The position numbers and the translations under genes are program-made. From Methylomonas koyamae (GTDB taxonomy: Bacteria; Pseudomonadota; Gammaproteobacteria; Methylococcales; Methylomonadaceae), in contig NZ_AP019778.1 in the NCBI RefSeq assembly GCF_019669905.1, positions 1 to 64,000 of the forward strand: a DNA stretch of 64,000 bases, written 5' to 3'. Under the pieces are notes generated by a model that was not told the origin of the DNA, did no database searches, and saw only the letters and a program-made list of their open reading frames with translations. The first letter of the stretch is position 1. Each line of letters starts with the position of its first letter. This document shows, piece after piece, positions 54,866 to 63,180 of this stretch.

Positions 54866-57415
54866 TCACTGTGTTGCGCACTTGGGCCTTGTGCATAGTA
54901 ACGTTGCGGCGCGGTAATCGAGTACGTTGATCACGCCGTCCTTATTGATGTCGGTCGGCGAGTTTTTGAAGAGGTTTAAATCGTTGGTATCGACATCGTT
55001 GTCGAAATCCAGATCGCCAGCCAATCTGACATTCAGTAGCACTTGATCGAAGTCAACATTGCCGTTGGGGTCGGCAATATCCAGGCGGAAAAGGTAGTCG
55101 CCCGCCAAATCGGGGGTAAGATTCAACTCGCCACTGTGGGCAATAGCCTGGAGCACATTAGCCACATTGCTTCCTGTCGGAGCTCTAACCAATGACCAAT
55201 TAAACGACAAGCGATTTGCGGCATCGTCAGCGTCGTAGCTATCCAGTCCCCGAACCAGTACCGGCGAACCTTTGGAAACGACTTGGTCATTTCCGGCATC
55301 GGCGACGGGAGCGACGTTAGCGGAAGATGCGTAGAACTTTGCTTGCGAGGTGGATTGTTTGGCACCGTCAGACACCGACAATTCCAAGGTGTACTCGCCT
55401 TCCACATCCGGAATCAAACCACTTTGAACCTGATTATTGGAGTTTATTTTGGAGGAGCTGCCCGAAGGGGTTGTTATGATTTTCCACGCGAATCCCAGTT
55501 GCGGATTGGGTGAGCTATCCGGATCGAAGCTGGGCGATCCATCCAAGTCGAGCAAGGTGTTAACCGGTACCTGTTTCGGCAATGACGCGATAAGCGCATT
55601 AGGGGCGATATTGCCTTGCAACGGGTCTGCCGCGTTAAATGACGATTCAGCGGAGTTGCTGGTACCGTTGGCATCGGTCACGACCAGCTTGAGCCGATAA
55701 TCGCCCGGTAGGTCTGGCGTCAGTAATGGTGAAACCGTGTTCTGCAGATTCAGCTTGGCCTTACTTCCAGTCGGTGGTGTCAACGTCCACTGGAAACTCA
55801 AGGCATCCTTATCGACATCAAACGACTCCGTTCCATCGACGATGATCGCTTGATTGATTTCTTGGTGTTTAGGTACCCGGATCACGGCGACAGGGGCATC
55901 GTTCAGCGGCGTCACCGTTACCGAAACATTGGCTTGAGCCATTCCCCCGTGTCCATCCGAAACGGTATATTGGAAACTATCGTTACCAAAGAAATCGCCG
56001 TCTGGACGATAAGTCAACTGGCCACCGGAAATTTCTACGCTACCGTGGCTGCCTTGAGTTACTGCCGTAATGCCCAGTAGGTCATTGTCGACATCCGAGT
56101 CGTTACCAAGCACGGAAACCGTTACAGGCTGATCCTCACTGGTACTGGCTTGATCCGGCGTGGCTAAAGGCAAATCGTTCACCGAGACAACAGTGATCTG
56201 AACCGTAGCGGAACTGACGCCGCCTCTTCCATCGTTTACGGTATAACTGAAGCTGTCAACGCCGTGATAATTCGGCTTTGGCGTATAGGTTACAGTCCCG
56301 CCATTGACCGAGAGCGAACCGTTACTGACTGAACCGATCGACTCCAGAGCCAACCCATCTTGATCAGGATCCTCATCGTTAGCCAATAGTGCCACTGACA
56401 CCGCCGAATCTTCTTGCGTGCTGACTTGATCGTCAGTGGCCCGCGGAGGGCTGTTTATCGCACCGACGTGGACTTGTACCGTAGCCGTGTTGGATTCGAG
56501 GCCTTGGCTATCTTTTACCGCATACGTAAAACTGTCGCGGCCTTTGAAGGTTGTATTCGGTACATAGCGAATCTGACGATTAATGACGCTAACGCTACCG
56601 TTGCCGGGAGACGACTTCACCAACAATTCCCCAGCAGGAATGCCGTCTTCGGTATCGGTATCGTTGGCCACCACGTCTATGTTCAAAGTTTCGCCAACGC
56701 GAGAGTTAAGCTCATCATTGTGGGCGACGGGAGCGCTTCCTATGTCCGCCAAACGGATCACTCCATCAACGAGATTACTATCAATCGGACTCCCCTGCCC
56801 GAACAGGAAAAGAGCGCCTGCGTTACCGGGAATTAACTTAGGAGTCACCGTGATTTGCCCATTATTGGGAAAGTTCGTGCCTGCCATGCAACGAAACTCT
56901 ATGAGCGATCCAGCGCCAGTCTTTGGCGAGATAGTCGACAAGTCCCCTCCCAGACCGAAGGCATATCGAGCACTGCTACCGCCAAACTCATTTTTTAGCG
57001 CCAATAAGGTCCCAGCGCCCTTGCCGCCGAGGAAAAAGTCGCCCAAGCCGGATTGAAGCTGCGTAAGCACATTGGGGACGACAGTCTCGCTGGGCGCTCC
57101 GGGATTCAAAGACGCAGAGCACGTAATTTTGTCGGCAGGAAGTGGTAATGACGGAAGATTTTGTAGCGTTTGAACAAGATTTATCGGTCCAGAAAATGCC
57201 ACGTCAAGGGCAAATGAGGATAGCCCGGGCGAAGGTACATTGTTAACCCCGACCGCAAAACGTATTATTCGATTGGCGTCCGGCTTTATTGTGGTGGGCG
57301 TTACCAGAATTTCTGACTTGACTGCGGCTGTGTCCGCTACAACCAGGCTGGAGAAACCTGTTGTTATGATCAGAGCCAGCAGTTTTTTGTATTCACTGCG
57401 AGTTAAGTCAGCCAT
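54866..57415 (-). CDS. Exported cadherin-like/PKD-type protein with C-terminal dockerin
   Basis: An 849-residue protein. A signal peptide (LALIITTGFSSLVVA) is followed by a beta-sandwich resembling a cohesin (about 30-220), then three tandem cadherin-like (Cadherin_5/VCBS type) repeats (about 235-515; for example ANDTDTEDG, ANDEDPDQDG, GNDSDVDND), then three PKD-like modules (about 515-790; for example SFDVDKDALSFQW). The last 50 residues are a type I dockerin: DLDFDNDVDTNDLNLF and DINKDGVINVLDYRA, two EF-hand-like calcium loops. It starts 24 bases after the 356-residue gene and ends 54 before the cohesin gene, so these form an operon. Confidence 0.85.
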   Translation of the reverse strand: MADLTRSEYKKLLALIITTGFSSLVVADTAAVKSEILVTPTTIKPDANRIIRFAVGVNNVPSPGLSSFALDVAFSGPINLVQTLQNLPSLPLPADKITCSASLNPGAPSETVVPNVLTQLQSGLGDFFLGGKGAGTLLALKNEFGGSSARYAFGLGGDLSTISPKTGAGSLIEFRCMAGTNFPNNGQITVTPKLIPGNAGALFLFGQGSPIDSNLVDGVIRLADIGSAPVAHNDELNSRVGETLNIDVVANDTDTEDGIPAGELLVKSSPGNGSVSVINRQIRYVPNTTFKGRDSFTYAVKDSQGLESNTATVQVHVGAINSPPRATDDQVSTQEDSAVSVALLANDEDPDQDGLALESIGSVSNGSLSVNGGTVTYTPKPNYHGVDSFSYTVNDGRGGVSSATVQITVVSVNDLPLATPDQASTSEDQPVTVSVLGNDSDVDNDLLGITAVTQGSHGSVEISGGQLTYRPDGDFFGNDSFQYTVSDGHGGMAQANVSVTVTPLNDAPVAVIRVPKHQEINQAIIVDGTESFDVDKDALSFQWTLTPPTGSKAKLNLQNTVSPLLTPDLPGDYRLKLVVTDANGTSNSAESSFNAADPLQGNIAPNALIASLPKQVPVNTLLDLDGSPSFDPDSSPNPQLGFAWKIITTPSGSSSKINSNNQVQSGLIPDVEGEYTLELSVSDGAKQSTSQAKFYASSANVAPVADAGNDQVVSKGSPVLVRGLDSYDADDAANRLSFNWSLVRAPTGSNVANVLQAIAHSGELNLTPDLAGDYLFRLDIADPNGNVDFDQVLLNVRLAGDLDFDNDVDTNDLNLFKNSPTDINKDGVINVLDYRAATLLCTRPKCATQ

Positions 57416-57439
57416 GTATTTTGCCTTGTCCTCAATCTA

Positions 57440-58480
57440 CTAAGGTTGAGCAGCGGAATTCTCTACCTTGCCAAATACCGATAAAAATAAATTGAAATCG
57501 CCGAAATCCACAATCTTGTCATTATTTAAATCGAAATCAATATTGAAACTACAGTTCGGCGATTGGCTAGTTTTGCTGCTGCCGAATTTTCCGATAAACA
57601 AATTGAAATCTCCAAACCCGATATTGCCATCGCAATTAAAGTCGCTGCCCTTGCCTTCCGGTGAGAAACACGACTCCAGTGCTTCAATTTTCGCCAGAGG
57701 CGGGTTATCGAATTGCTTTGCCAACCTTCGAACCTTTAGTGGAATTTGAGTATTAGCCTCGCAAGATAAACCATCGAGTTGACTGATTTCGACACTTTCC
57801 CCACCAACAAGATTGAGACTTTTTAGCGTGGATTTCGAATAGAGATTATTTAGATCAACTAAAACAGTAGAAGAACTTTGCTCCTGAACGGCAAATGACG
57901 AAACAGGATATTTTGACTTGCCTGGTATAGAAAAAAATACCAAAACGCCAGGTGCGGCAGAAACTCCATCCGGCTCAAACACTGTCTGCTTTATCAAGTC
58001 GTTGGCGATAGGCTTTCCATCATCACCGATGCGGGTAGTTTCCAATGTTGTGTGAACTTGGGAATAGATAGCTGCCTCTGGAAATGTACTGCTATTACCG
58101 GATTTACTCAAGGTTTCACCAGCCACAAAATAGTCGGTATCGGCTAACAAACCTTTTACGTCAATTTTTACAATTCCACGTTGCAAAGCATCTAGAGGGC
58201 TTACGGTGGAAATCGTCAAATTGTTGGTTATCTCATATTGCCCTTGGCTGTCAGCATAAACGTGCAACTTTGCCGAATCGACCGCTTCACTAGAAACCCA
58301 AACAACCGAAAATGCGCGCGGCGTTACATCGCTGAAACTTATATTATATATTTCAGCAAAACAAAACGAGGGCAATCCGTAAAAAGTAAACAGTATGATC
58401 GCTTGAAAAGCACAGATGTTTCTCTGCCGAGCTGTTTTGCATATCGAACCTGAATATCTTTTAGCGGCGGAATAACGCAT
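57440..58480 (-). CDS. Exported protein with C-terminal dockerin-like EF-hands
   Basis: About 346 residues from the ATG at 58480. Starts at 58504 (ATG) or 58510 (TTG) are possible; none has a strong ribosome site, and GGA 5 bases before 58480 favours it slightly. Signal segment ICAFQAIILFTFYGLPSFCFA is followed by a fibronectin III-like domain (VTPRAFSVVWVSSEAVDSAK). Near the end two calcium-loop repeats (DFNCDGNIGFGDFNLFIGKF and DFDLNNDKIVDFGDFNLFLS) form a dockerin-like region. It is the first gene of the cohesin/dockerin cluster. Confidence 0.8.
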   Translation of the reverse strand: MRYSAAKRYSGSICKTARQRNICAFQAIILFTFYGLPSFCFAEIYNISFSDVTPRAFSVVWVSSEAVDSAKLHVYADSQGQYEITNNLTISTVSPLDALQRGIVKIDVKGLLADTDYFVAGETLSKSGNSSTFPEAAIYSQVHTTLETTRIGDDGKPIANDLIKQTVFEPDGVSAAPGVLVFFSIPGKSKYPVSSFAVQEQSSSTVLVDLNNLYSKSTLKSLNLVGGESVEISQLDGLSCEANTQIPLKVRRLAKQFDNPPLAKIEALESCFSPEGKGSDFNCDGNIGFGDFNLFIGKFGSSKTSQSPNCSFNIDFDLNNDKIVDFGDFNLFLSVFGKVENSAAQP

Positions 58481-58793
58481 ATTTGTCCGTTGGAGAAAAA
58501 CCATTACCAAAGCAAGTCATTACAGAGCAACCGATTGGTCTGCAATCCGGAAAAGCAACTAAAAACACTACTCTAATTTTGTAACTAAATTAAAGATCAA
58601 CGAAACTGCGTAAATTTGTATTTTTAAACTACGCTTCATTCCTCTTTATCCCATCCATTGGTTTAGTTATTGATATAAGGTCGTAAAATTAAACTATTTC
58701 AGACTTGGCGTTACAGTTTTTCGTGATTAAACCCTGCTTGGAAAATGGGTAGCATAGACACATCGGTTGCCAATCTTTTTCCAAGAACTAACT

Positions 58794-58824
58794 AGCTCCT
58801 AGGCTGCTGTGGCACCTAGGAGCT
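58794..58824. terminator. Perfect inverted repeat, possible terminator
   Basis: AGCTCCTAGG (58794-58803) pairs exactly with CCTAGGAGCT (58815-58824) around an 11-base loop. Only a short TTT run follows on the plus strand, so termination is uncertain. It separates the MobI-like gene from the dockerin cluster. Confidence 0.5.
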
Positions 58825-58951
58825 TTCAGCAAAATCTGCACCATATTATCTATTTATATGATTTCATTTATATCTTCTTAAAAGAACCATGTTTACAATC
58901 TTAGTTTTGTAAAAAATTCTGACACTTTTGTTCGTCCGTGAGGACAAAGCA

Positions 58952-59011
58952 ATGGAGCAGAAGATGTCAAAAAATCCGAGAAGAAAACATTCACCGGCCT
59001 TCACAGCGGAT
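58952..59011 (+). mobile_element. IS3-family transposase orfA remnant (5' end only)
   Basis: Encodes MEQKMSKNPRRKHSPAF, the typical N-terminus of IS3-family OrfA, after AGGACAAAGC. Homology stops within a few codons; the following frame does not resemble a transposase. Trace of a former insertion. Confidence 0.55.
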
Positions 59012-59137
59012 CTGTGTACAGTACCTGTAAAAATAAGGCGCGTAGGGGCTTTTCGGAGACAGTCGAGGGTGACCGGTGTGGGAGTAACATTCGGCAAAGA
59101 CGGCATCCATCGACACAAATACGCCATCAACTATCGC

Positions 59138-60109
59138 TTACGAGCAGTCAATATTTTGGTAATTCAATAATGTTTCTTTTATGCCGGATAGAATGCAAAT
59201 CATTTTCCTGATTCGAACCAGTTCTTCTTCTGTGTCCCGAACAAGTTGTGCAAACCATTCCGGCTCAGACATAATTATTTTTTCTAAAATTGTATAAGTA
59301 TTAATGTTTCGCGGCTTTTTGAACCGTTTTTTTTCGAATACCCTTTTCCCAACAAATTTGGCCTCAAACCACTCTATGCTAATCGAGTTGCTGCGATTGT
59401 TTTTTATCCTAAGTCCAAGCGAAATTGACGGATATTCTAAGGCGACGCTCTTTCGATTGTTGCTCCAATAATAAGTCACGTAATATTCTGCCTCTTTATG
59501 AAGAATTGCTCTCTGATTGATAATCCATTTATTAACTTCATTACATGATTGCCTGTCACTTTGATTCAATGGCATGCATATATTTTCAGAACCTTGCCCC
59601 CTCTCTTTTAAGATCGACTGGGTTATATCATCATTACCATAAGAAGAGGTTGACTCATATCTAACAATATGAGCAATAATTTTTAGCAAATAATGCTGCA
59701 GCTTTCTGATGCGCTCGATTTTATTTTCCGTCTCATTCGCCAAGCTCTTTAACTCTATGGGTGCTTCGACCAAATAATCATCTATATAATAAATACGAAA
59801 TCGATTACTTTGTAGATTGAATTTTCTCGTTTGAACGAATTTGTTTTGTTCCCACTTACCGATACCCCATGTAACAGCGAATCTATCGTTTGTCATTGGC
59901 TCTAGCTTAATACCCAATGGATAACGATCGACGCCCACAATTGTTCTAACCAAACCAGAATAGTTGTCCGTATATTGTTCGATGATTAAACTGGCCTGTT
60001 CACGCAACTGGTCAAGCTGCTTGAATATCCACGCGCATACTTCGGGCGGAGTTTGATAATGATGGTATGCAACCGTCCCGGTCAAGTTACAGGATCCCGT
60101 CTCGACCAT
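59138..60109 (-). CDS. Protein with two tandem MobI-like halves, candidate mobilisation factor
   Basis: Starting at the ATG at 60109, preceded by AAGGAAGGTGAGG (better than the start at 60145), the product has 323 residues. The two halves align by eye. The pattern W-I-(F/I)-x-Q with a helix, then LG(I/L)(K/R), W-x(3)-K(W/F), T-E-x(4)-(R/E)-x-RIRK recurs in both (original residues about 38-165 and 203-330). The second half (EAEYYVTYYW, ISIEWFEAKFVGK, EEELVRIRK) resembles, as I remember it, MobI of SXT/IncC elements, a small auxiliary transfer factor encoded next to oriT. Duplication into one chain would be unusual. It diverges from the ParM-like gene across a 183-base region holding the 45-bp palindrome. 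Family assignment is tentative. Confidence 0.55.
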   Translation of the reverse strand: MVETGSCNLTGTVAYHHYQTPPEVCAWIFKQLDQLREQASLIIEQYTDNYSGLVRTIVGVDRYPLGIKLEPMTNDRFAVTWGIGKWEQNKFVQTRKFNLQSNRFRIYYIDDYLVEAPIELKSLANETENKIERIRKLQHYLLKIIAHIVRYESTSSYGNDDITQSILKERGQGSENICMPLNQSDRQSCNEVNKWIINQRAILHKEAEYYVTYYWSNNRKSVALEYPSISLGLRIKNNRSNSISIEWFEAKFVGKRVFEKKRFKKPRNINTYTILEKIIMSEPEWFAQLVRDTEEELVRIRKMICILSGIKETLLNYQNIDCS

Positions 60110-60166
60110 GGCCTCACCTTCCTTGCCTGAGTTGAAAACTGCCATGCTAGCGTATTTGAAAATCTA

Positions 60167-60211
60167 AACCCGTTGGCAAAGTGCATTTCAGATGCATTTA
60201 GCCAGCGGGTT
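60167..60211. promoter_or_regulatory. 45-bp imperfect palindrome between MobI-like and ParM-like genes (site 2)
   Basis: Arms AACCCGTTGGCAAAGTGCAT (60167-60186) and ATGCATTTAGCCAGCGGGTT (60192-60211) match 17 of 20 around a 5-bp centre. The inverse-oriented twin of site 1 (30527-30571): 19 of 20 and 18 of 20 for the corresponding arms. It sits 81 bases before the ParM-like ATG and 57 before the MobI-like ATG, so it could serve both promoters. Confidence 0.75.
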
Positions 60212-60292
60212 CCTTTGATCGATCTTGGTAAGATCGACGCGCGTCTATCATCAGTCGCCAGACCTTTCCATTACGTAATCAGGACTATATTC

Positions 60293-61261
60293 ATGTTTGT
60301 ACTCGGTTTAGATATTGGTTATTCGAACGTTAAGCTCGCATTCGGTGATCAACTTGCACCACCAACCACAAAATTATTTCCCGCCGGGGCTGCACCCGTT
60401 GAACACTTGCCCCAAGCAATCGATCGGGCGAGCGATACTTTACGTGTCACGCTCGACGGCGTCGCGTGGGGCGCTGGCATAAGTGTCAGCAAACTGAGCA
60501 ATTGGAACCGTGCTCTACATCAGGACTATACAAACACCTCCTCTTACAAAGCGCTGTTTTATGCCGCCTTACTATCATCCGAACGTTCTGTTATCGACGT
60601 CTTGGTTACAGGTCTCCCAGTATCACAATGGCAAGACAGGTCAGCGCGGCAAGCATTGGCCAATCAGCTCAAAGGTGTTCACCAAATTACCCCGAAACGG
60701 CAAGTCGCTGTAGAACAGGTTCACGTCGTTCCGCAGCCAACCGGCGCCTTCGTCGAACAACTATTTACGACGCAAGACAGACGTTTAAGCGATGGCCGGG
60801 TATTAGTGATCGACCCAGGTTATTTTTCGGTGGATTGGGTGCTATTGAACGAAGGTGAAATTGTTTCTGCGTCGTCCGGAACCAGCTTAGAAGCTATGTC
60901 AGTGTTGCTAGACAAGACAAGTGAATTGATTTGCGACGACCATGGAGGCAAATTGACCCCTGAAAAAATTGAGGATGCTTTAAGATCCGGAAGCAGCAAT
61001 GTGCTCTTGCTAGGCCAAGAGGTCATTCTCCAGGATTATTTGGCCGCGGCTGCACAATCGATCTCGATGATCGCATTAGAAGCCATGAAACAATCTCTCC
61101 GCCGAGAGAAGGGTTCTGTTGATATCGTCTTACTGGCCGGTGGTGGCGCATCCCTTTATCAGAACGCAACTAAAGAATTTTTCCCCTTGAACCCCATCTT
61201 TACGCCATCGCAGCCAACACTTGCCAACGCGTTAGGCTTTTTCTATTTCGGGAGGGGGTGA
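60293..61261 (+). CDS. parM: ParM/StbA-like actin-type segregation ATPase
   Basis: A 322-residue actin-fold ATPase. The phosphate-1 motif (GLDIGYSNVKLAFGD) is at the N-terminus, phosphate-2 (VLVIDPGYFSVDWVLL) near residue 178, and the adenosine-binding motif (IVLLAGGGASLY) near 282. ParM-type filaments push plasmid copies apart, and some ICEs (for example the R391 SrpM system) use one for stability when circular. I chose the ATG at 60293; an earlier in-frame start would run through the palindrome. Its stop overlaps the next gene by 4 bases (GTGA). Confidence 0.85.
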   Translation: MFVLGLDIGYSNVKLAFGDQLAPPTTKLFPAGAAPVEHLPQAIDRASDTLRVTLDGVAWGAGISVSKLSNWNRALHQDYTNTSSYKALFYAALLSSERSVIDVLVTGLPVSQWQDRSARQALANQLKGVHQITPKRQVAVEQVHVVPQPTGAFVEQLFTTQDRRLSDGRVLVIDPGYFSVDWVLLNEGEIVSASSGTSLEAMSVLLDKTSELICDDHGGKLTPEKIEDALRSGSSNVLLLGQEVILQDYLAAAAQSISMIALEAMKQSLRREKGSVDIVLLAGGGASLYQNATKEFFPLNPIFTPSQPTLANALGFFYFGRG

Positions 61262-61497
61262 CGGTGAAAGTATTGGTGACAATCAATCCGAATGCCAACC
61301 CAGAGCTTTACGCCGATATCGAAAGAATAAACTCCCGAGATCGGGCGGAACGAGTACGGACGCTAGCAACCATGGCTGTTGTCATCTCACAACTCGGATT
61401 ACAAAACTCGTCCGCCGTTTCTTATATAACAGCTAGTGATTTAGCGTCTGAGTCAACCTTAACAAAACTCAAATCGAGCTTAGCCACCGAAGATTGA
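61258..61497 (+). CDS. Small partner of ParM-like ATPase (ParR/SrpR-like candidate)
   Basis: A 79-residue protein starting GTG inside the parM-like stop (GTGA), so translationally coupled. An N-terminal strand (KVLVTINPNANPELYADI) and a helix (SRDRAERVRTLATMAVVISQ) fit a ribbon-helix-helix-like protein of the type that links ParM filaments to a centromere. The assignment rests on size, position and this pattern; no certain motif is seen. The site it might bind is not evident immediately upstream. Confidence 0.65.
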   Translation: MTVKVLVTINPNANPELYADIERINSRDRAERVRTLATMAVVISQLGLQNSSAVSYITASDLASESTLTKLKSSLATED

Positions 61498-61555
61498 AAA
61501 CTTTTGCTATTGCATTTTTATATTTTTGTGATTTCTTAATAAGTAAGCCAAACAT

Positions 61556-62107
61556 ATGCGGAAATTGTTACTTATCTTGTACCTAGTTTCTTTGTCAGCT
61601 AATGCTTACTCGAATGCACTGATAAACTCGAATTGGGGAAAAATTGCCGCAGAAAAAGGGCTAGACCCCTTTGAATTGTATGCCGTATCATTAATGGAGT
61701 CATCGAAATACAGTGCAAATAACACCATAACACCATGGCCATTGGCCATCAACGCAGCGGGAACGGCTATTTTTCCGCGAAACCGTGGGGACGCTTTAAA
61801 TACCTTAGCACGTGAACTCGAAAAAGGAATTACATCGATTGATGTCGGATTGATGCAGATAAATATTAAATGGAACGGCTATCGTGTCAGCGATATTAGA
61901 AATCTATTCGATCCAGAAGTTAACCTTCGGGTCGGCGCCGACATACTAGCTGAAGCCATTCGCTCGGAACCGCATAACAAAACTCTCGGATTAGGTCGTT
62001 ATCATGCAGGTTATGGCAACGAGCCCGATCGACTGGCACGCGCATATGCCTATGGAAGAAGAATATCGTTAATTGCCAATAAGCTTAGGAAGTATTTTGG
62101 AGACTAA
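61556..62107 (+). CDS. Exported lytic transglycosylase (SLT-type)
   Basis: A 183-residue protein with a signal peptide (LLLILYLVSLSANAYS) and a lysozyme-like SLT domain. The catalytic Glu is in YAVSLMESSKYS (near residue 50), followed by DVGLMQINIKWNG, LFDPEVNLRVGADIL and LGRYHAGYGNEPDR, the usual SLT motif order. Such enzymes open peptidoglycan for the conjugation machine. It lies 58 bases after the ParR-like gene and 2 bases before the FlhD-like gene, as slt is found near the activator genes of SXT/IncC-type elements. Confidence 0.9.
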   Translation: MRKLLLILYLVSLSANAYSNALINSNWGKIAAEKGLDPFELYAVSLMESSKYSANNTITPWPLAINAAGTAIFPRNRGDALNTLARELEKGITSIDVGLMQINIKWNGYRVSDIRNLFDPEVNLRVGADILAEAIRSEPHNKTLGLGRYHAGYGNEPDRLARAYAYGRRISLIANKLRKYFGD

Positions 62108-62109
62108 AA

Positions 62110-62388
62110 ATGACGGAGGAAATCGAGGCGTTCAACCTAAAGCTTTTATTGTTCATTAGAGAGTCCATGACTGATGATCAATCTAACAAATTGAAGATTT
62201 TACTTGGATTAGACAATGAAACAGCAAGGCTAATACGCAGTATCAGTATTGGAGAAGTAATTACTTTATCTAAATCAGGATTTTTGTTGTTCTCTCCTCG
62301 AATAAACTGTGACGGATTTAGAAAAATATTGGAATCAAAAGAGCCTGATCCAAAAACACTAATAGATATTATAAATAGTAATGGATAG
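62110..62388 (+). CDS. FlhD-like transcriptional activator subunit (SetD/AcaD type)
   Basis: This 92-residue protein lines up with FlhD along its length (NLKLLLFIRESMTDDQSNKLKILLGLDNETARLIRSIS corresponds to the FlhD helices that end in the ALTLPQM region, then GEVITLSKSGFLLFSP). FlhD pairs with FlhC to activate promoters. In SXT/R391 and IncC elements the pair is SetD/SetC or AcaD/AcaC, master activators of transfer. No flagellar genes are nearby, and the FlhC-like partner follows after 6 bases, so the mobile-element version is the natural reading. Confidence 0.82.
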   Translation: MTEEIEAFNLKLLLFIRESMTDDQSNKLKILLGLDNETARLIRSISIGEVITLSKSGFLLFSPRINCDGFRKILESKEPDPKTLIDIINSNG

Positions 62389-62394
62389 TTATTT

Positions 62395-62898
62395 ATGAGC
62401 CACAACGACAAGGCGATTACGGTTTTCAATAGACATGAATTAGCTCTCACAATGATTAGAGCAGGTTTTCGGACGTCTATCGTATTTATTCATACACAAT
62501 TATCAAAACTGTTGCTGCGAAGACTTTACAAAGAATTGCATTTGAAATCACCAAGCTCTGGGTTGCTGTCATCATCTGCCTATGTCCTGTCCAATCGCAG
62601 GAACCAGCTCTACGCAACCTTATTCATGCGAATATACTCAGAATTGAATGGACAACAAAAAAATTCTGTGGACGTACGGATTGTGATCGACTCCTGGGAT
62701 ATTTTTAAAACGCTGGTACCAAAATATAATGAGCTCGATATACATCCTAAATCGATCAATGAGGCGTGGACATTGACAAGGGACTTTCGATGTGAGACAA
62801 ATTATTTTGAAACCTGTCCTAAATGTAGTCAGCAATATTTGGCCTGCGATGACAGCCGACTAGCGAAAAAATGCCCGTTTTGCAATTCATCAAATTAA
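62395..62898 (+). CDS. FlhC-like transcriptional activator subunit (SetC/AcaC type)
   Basis: A 167-residue FlhC homologue: the YKELHLKSPSSGLLSSS segment, the INEAWTLTRDFR segment and a four-Cys zinc site near the C-terminus (CPKC-x(16)-CPFC, residues 141-163), all diagnostic. FlhC-type subunits supply DNA binding with FlhD. In SXT/IncC elements this pair turns on the tra operons, slt and partition genes. If it acts here the likely targets are the two 45-bp palindromes (30527 and 60167). It is separated from cas1 by about 280 bases. Confidence 0.85.
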   Translation: MSHNDKAITVFNRHELALTMIRAGFRTSIVFIHTQLSKLLLRRLYKELHLKSPSSGLLSSSAYVLSNRRNQLYATLFMRIYSELNGQQKNSVDVRIVIDSWDIFKTLVPKYNELDIHPKSINEAWTLTRDFRCETNYFETCPKCSQQYLACDDSRLAKKCPFCNSSN

Positions 62899-63180
62899 TT
62901 CTAAACTCGATTAAATAAAATATAGCCAAAACAATTGAAAACTGAATAATACTTAACGGTGTTACTAAATTTGAATAAATTATTGGTGTTTTAGTAGGCA
63001 TGCTGTAAGAACTTTGAATACGCTAAGGAATCTGTGTTTAAATCAAGTTTTCTGCATAATCTAAATTCAAATCTTTGATTTAATTAGCACTATAAAATGA
63101 AGTGTCGAATTAATCAAAGGCTCTCTAATGCAATTTATTAATATCCCAAATCCCGATCATTTTGGCGCCTACAGCCTGGT
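62899..63180. other. AT-rich intergenic region before cas1
   Basis: About 280 AT-rich bases, including a 24-codon ORF (63128-63202, MQFINIPNPDHFGAYSLV...) overlapping the cas1 start in another frame. No hairpin array or CRISPR repeat seen; likely a promoter and edge of the element cargo. Confidence 0.5.

Larger units (their letters stand above)
58511..59137. other. Non-coding region with hairpin and IS3 remnant
   Basis: About 630 AT-rich bases upstream of the dockerin cluster. They include a perfect 10-bp-arm hairpin (58794-58824) and a truncated IS3-type orfA start (58952-59011). No intact gene. Confidence 0.7.

Noticed and set aside
62110..62898. FlhD/FlhC-like genes as flagellar regulators
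   Set aside because: No flagellar genes are near; the SLT and ParM-like neighbours fit SXT/IncC-type transfer activators instead.
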